This document shows, one piece after another, positions 60,064 through 64,000 of a DNA stretch of 64,000 nt. Position numbers and translations under genes: made by a program. Position 1 is the stretch's first letter, and each line of letters opens with the position of its first letter. The notes beneath the pieces are model-generated. The model worked only from the letters and a program-made list of their open reading frames with translations, had not been told where the DNA came from and did not search any database. The stretch comes from Cranoglanis bouderius (taxonomy: Eukaryota; Chordata; Actinopteri; Siluriformes; Cranoglanididae): the NCBI GenBank assembly GCA_023630585.1, contig CM042544.1, positions 8,408,756 through 8,472,755 on the forward strand. Reading direction: 5' to 3'.

Positions 60064-61500
60064 CTCAAATTGTGAAACTCGTGTATTAAATAAATTCAAT
60101 GCACACAGACTGAAGTAGTTTAAGTCTTTGGTTCTTTTAATTGTGATGATTTTGGTTTACATTTAACAAAAACCCACCAATTCACTATCTCAACAAATTA
60201 GAATATGGTGACATGCCAATCAGCTAATCAACTCAAAACACCTGCAAAGGTTTCCTGAGCCTTCAAAATGGTCTCTCAGTTTGGTTCACTAGGTAAGCCA
60301 CAAACATTCATTACCAAAGAAGCTGGCTGTTCACAGAGTGCTGTATCCAAGCATGTTAACAGAAAGTTGAGTGGAAGGAAAAAGTGTGGAAGAAAAAGAT
60401 GCACAACCAACCGAGAGAACCGCAGCCTTATGAGGATTGTCAAGCAAAATCGATTCAAGAATTTGAGTGAACTTCACAAGGAATGGACTGAGGCTGGGGT
60501 CAAGGCATCAAGAGCCACCACACACACACGTGTAAGGGAATTTGGTTACAGTTGTCGTATTCCTCTTGTTAAGCCACTCCTGAACCACAGATAACGTCAG
60601 AGGAGTCTTACCTGGGCTAAGGAGAAGAAGAACTGGACTGTTGCCCAGTGGTCCAAAGTCCTCTTTTCAGATGAGAGCAAGTTTTGTATTTCATTTGGAA
60701 ACCAAGGTCCTAGAGTCTGGAGGAAGGGTGGAGAAGCTCATAGCCCAAGTTGCTTGAAGTCCAGTGTTAAGTTTCCACAGTCTGTGATGATTTGGGGTGC
60801 AATGTCATCTACTGGTGTTGGTCCATTGTGTTTTTTGAAAACCAAAGTCACTGCATCCATTTACCAAGAAATTTTGGAGTACTTCATGCTTCCTTCTGCT
60901 GACCAGCTTTTTGAAGATACTGATTTCATTTTCCAGCAGGATTTGGCACCTGCCCACACTGCCAAAAACACCAAAAGTTGGTTAAATGACCATGGTGTTG
61001 GTGTGCTTGACTGGCCAGCAAACTCACCAGACCTGAACCCCATAGATTCTATTGTCAAGAAGAAAATGAGAAACAGGAGACCAAAAAATGCAGATGAGCT
61101 GAAGGCCACTGTCAAAGAAACCTGGGCTTCCATACCACCGTGCCACAAACTGATCACCTCCATGCCGCGCTGAATTGAGGCAGTAATTAAAGCAAAAGGA
61201 GCTCCTACCAAGTATTGAGTACATGTACAGTAAATGAACATACTTTCCAGAAGGCCAACAATTCACTAAAAATGTTTTTTGTATTGGTCTTATGAAATAT
61301 TCTAATTTGTTGAGATAGTGAATTGGTGGGTTTTTGTTAAATGTGAGCCAAAATCATCACAATTAAAAGAACCAAAGACTTAAACTACTTCAGTCTGTGT
61401 GCATTGAATTTATTTAATACACAAGTTTCACAATTTGAGTTGAATTACTGAAATAAATGAACTTTTCCACGACATTCTAATTTATTGAGATGCACCTGTA
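60052..61500 (+). mobile_element. Tc1/mariner element with long inverted repeats
   Basis: The transposase is in two frames. The first (60,268-60,594) has HTH motifs (AGCSQSAVSKHVNRKLSGRK). It is followed, over a stop, by LFSDESKFC (first Asp, about 60,665). The second (60,754-61,173) has FQQDLAPAHTAKNTKSWL (second Asp) and SPDLNPIDSI, where the third acidic residue is Asp in place of the usual Glu. Inverted repeats of about 150-190 bp flank it: CTCAAATTGTGAAACTCGTG at 60,063 pairs with CACAAGTTTCACAATTTGAG near 61,420. The outermost 60 bp of the 5' repeat appear to be replaced by (TA)n. Absent from the left arm. Confidence 0.85.
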
Positions 61501-61512
61501 TATATTAAATAT

Positions 61513-62100
61513 ACAGTACTGTGCAAGTTTTAGGCACATGCAAAGAAATGCTGTAGAGCAAAGATGCCTTCAAAATAAGGAAATTAAAAGTTTCTACATT
61601 TAAAAAAAAAACTGAAGACGCTTGAGTTTTTGGATGAGAGTAGAGGCTTTTTCCTTGAAACCCTTCCAAACATCTTGTGGTGATGTAGGTGACTTCGGAT
61701 TGTAGTTTTGGAGACTTTCCCTCCCCAAGACGCAACTAACTTCTGCAATTCTCCAGCTGTGATCCTTGGAGATTTTTTGGCCACTCGAACCATCCTCTTC
61801 ACAGTGCACTGAGACAATATAGACACACGTCCAATTCCTGGTTGATTCATAACATTTCCAGTTTTCTGGAACTTCTTAATTATTGCCCTGATGGTGGAAA
61901 TGAGCATTTTCAATGCTTGTGCTATTTTCTTACAGCCACTTCCCATTTTGTGAAGCTCAACAACCTTTTTTTTTCTTTTTCCATGACCTTTGATGCTGGT
62001 GTTGGCATATAAAACATTCTCTAATGACATCTGTGGCTATAGAGTGGGCATGAGGTATCCAGTAGTAATGGCGAAGTGTGGAGAATGTGATTTTTGCCAG
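61513..62100 (-). mobile_element. Right-arm copy of the Tc1 element, truncated
   Basis: The minus-strand frame 62,030-61,584 matches the first 40 percent of the left-arm transposase, through KTTIRSHLHHHKMFGRVSRK. It is cut at about 61,603 and joined directly to a Tc1-type terminal sequence (ACAGTACTGTGCAAGTTTTA at 61,513). The catalytic domain is lost. Confidence 0.8.
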
Positions 62101-62563
62101 CATGGCTCACTTTTTCATGCATGTATCCAAGAATGAGAGATATGACTGTTCTTTGGCAAAATTCCTTGGTCTACCTTGCATTCTAAAAATCTCAACATCT
62201 ATAACTATTGGATAAAGTTTGTACAGAGGACTAGATCTGTGTGGGCATGCCTCTACTCTCTTCTGTGTGTGTGTCTTGCTCAACTCTGTCTTCCTTTCTT
62301 TGCTCTACTACTGATAAAGGCTATACTGGTCTTTATGTACATGGACACAGCTGACCAAAAAAAAAAAACTTTATGGCAACCTATATCAGTGTCTCAGCTC
62401 CTGCCTCATGAAACTGCACTCAAGAAATTATTATAATTACAACCAGTTCCATGGGTAGCTGATCTCTATCAATAACCACTGTCTATACACCTTTAATTCT
62501 GTCTTCCTCAGGAATTACAACAAGCACTGCATGATTATTGCAGATCCACAAACCACCTTTGGC

Positions 62564-63290
62564 TCAGACGTCTGGGACTTGTGGAATGATACAGCTCAAA
62601 AGATGTGAACAACCATCCTGTGTTCCAAAAAAAAGTATTTTGGGATATCTCCATTGGGAAAACAGAAAAAGTGCAAAACATGTATGTCTTCTCCTGGTAC
62701 TTATACGTGGTGAAGCTTCTCTAACAGTCATGAAGGCAAAGGGACCTTGACGAAATCGAAGCAGAACACCTATCAGTGCATTTGTCAAATCAAGACCTTG
62801 CAAGAGTCCTTTATTGAGAGAAGTTCCACCAAAAGATGAGACATCACTAAAATCATGTCATGTCTTTTGTCATGTCAATTGAATGATTGCCTTGCACTGA
62901 AATAGTATTATAGCCTAGCCACACTAGGATCAAGAGTACCGGTGATGACCCACCTGAGGAGATTTTCCACAGTGTACTTTCACAGTCCACTATATTCACT
63001 GGTGATTATTTTCCAGAGCTCTAGAGCTAATGGAGCATTCACATCCTGAAGTAGTTCAATGCCGGCAGTGACAAATTCACAAACTTTTCCTGTTCCTTGG
63101 TTTTCAAAAGTATTTCCATTTTGAATGCGACTTTCATAGATTCCAGGAGAATGGCTGGGAGGACAGATTTGACAACTGTCTCATGTGTACTTTTTCCATG
63201 CATCCAAAACATAATCCATTCAATGATTTCCACTTCCTCCTTATTAGATTTGTGTTTAAATGTTTCAAAACTCTTCATTGCATGGCCCTT
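62564..63290 (-). mobile_element. Right-arm copy of the BEL/Pao remnant
   Basis: The minus strand carries the same LLQGLDLTNALIGVLLRFRQ stretch as 6,658-6,800, with the upstream frame at 63,278-63,039 also conserved. Not functional. Confidence 0.65.
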
Positions 63291-64000
63291 TCTGTAAAAC
63301 AGATCTTTTGTGACGAGTCTGCTCGCTCTTGTGGTGGATTCGGAATTAGGAGTTTTGCTGCCATTTTGATTTTGAAATACCTTTGTCTATTGAGTTTTGG
63401 ATTTAACCAGACATTACAATTTCTGTTTGGTTTTCAAAGAACTTCAGACTTTGGCTTTCAAAGGAGGTCTTCAAACGTTACTCATGGTTTTCACAAACAA
63501 TTTTGCCATTTGTCAAAACGTTTGATTAATTTGGACATGGTGATCCATATTGGATGGGTTTTCCAGTTCTTCAATGTATTCAGCTTCTTGTCTTGTGTTG
63601 GAACAGCTTCCCAATTTAATTTATTCTCATGCTGTGTCACACTATTTACCCTCTTCCCCATACATGACACCACAGACACCAATGAGTGGCTGGTGTCGCT
63701 GTGATTGACAGGGAGGAGAATATGCCATCCCTTGTACCTACAGAGAGCATGCGCAACTTTGCAATTTTTTAGATAGATAGATTGATGGATGGGTGGATGT
63801 ACTTTACTGATCCCAAAGGGGAAATGTGGGTTCTACAGTAACAAATGACATTCAAGTACTAGACAAAAGTATAACATTCAACATATATTAACAACACAGT
63901 GTAAAGAGACCTCAGTAATTATGTGAAGAAATGACCCCCAATGGTGCTTCCTTGAACATCGTGATGGTACAAGCTGATCGCTTAATGTGCTACTGGAAAA
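63291..64000. other. End of the visible right arm
   Basis: Matches 5,508-6,225 in reverse, including the LINE tail and ATCT-type repeat at 63,755-63,850. No gene is recognised. Confidence 0.7.

Overview
The window looks like genomic DNA of a bony fish. It has a compact vertebrate-style gene with canonical GT-AG introns, many Tc1/mariner copies, a tRNA-derived SINE, RTE, Tx1, BEL/Pao and Ty3-like retroelements, and long CA, CT and TA microsatellites. Otophysan affinity is plausible but not shown. The genus cannot be read from the sequence.

The main architecture is a very large inverted repeat. The left arm (about 5,508-28,073) is the reverse complement of the right arm (about 39,173-64,000, running off the window end). 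They are separated by about 11.1 kb of unrelated spacer. The right arm carries a complete 30-exon importin-4 gene (ipo4, + strand, 41,372-55,792). My exon calls sum to 3,246 nt, or 1,081 codons plus stop. Convergent to it are the last three exons of a gene I do not recognise (56,680-57,702, - strand). The left arm carries the same two genes as pseudogenes. The left ipo4 lacks exons 1-5, 12-14, the end of 16, and 24-27, and also has a premature stop and a damaged splice acceptor.

The insertions differ between the arms. The left arm has a 5.3 kb Tx1-type LINE placed exactly inside a CT microsatellite, a Ty3-like LTR plus integrase fragment in place of exons 12-14, and a LINE carboxyl-terminal fragment. 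The right arm has an RTE LINE with a perfect 16 bp target duplication and two further Tc1-like elements. The spacer begins and ends with two different broken pieces of what looks like nanog: the first exon beside the left arm and a terminal exon beside the right arm.

The spacer also holds a 1.98 kb solo-LTR-like insertion, a short spliced-looking gene of unknown function with a virus-like flavour, and a complete 3.5 kb LTR retrotransposon with a 5 bp target duplication. That element's Gag is fused to a zinc finger matching the methionine aminopeptidase 1 C6H2 finger and then to long tandem peptide repeats, and no pol is present. The left window edge (1-2,400, - strand) is a decayed Polinton/adintovirus-like module: capsid-type genes followed by an adenain-like protease.

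Only ipo4 (nuclear import of histones and ribosomal proteins) looks like an intact cellular gene. The rest is mobile DNA, pseudogenes and duplication debris.
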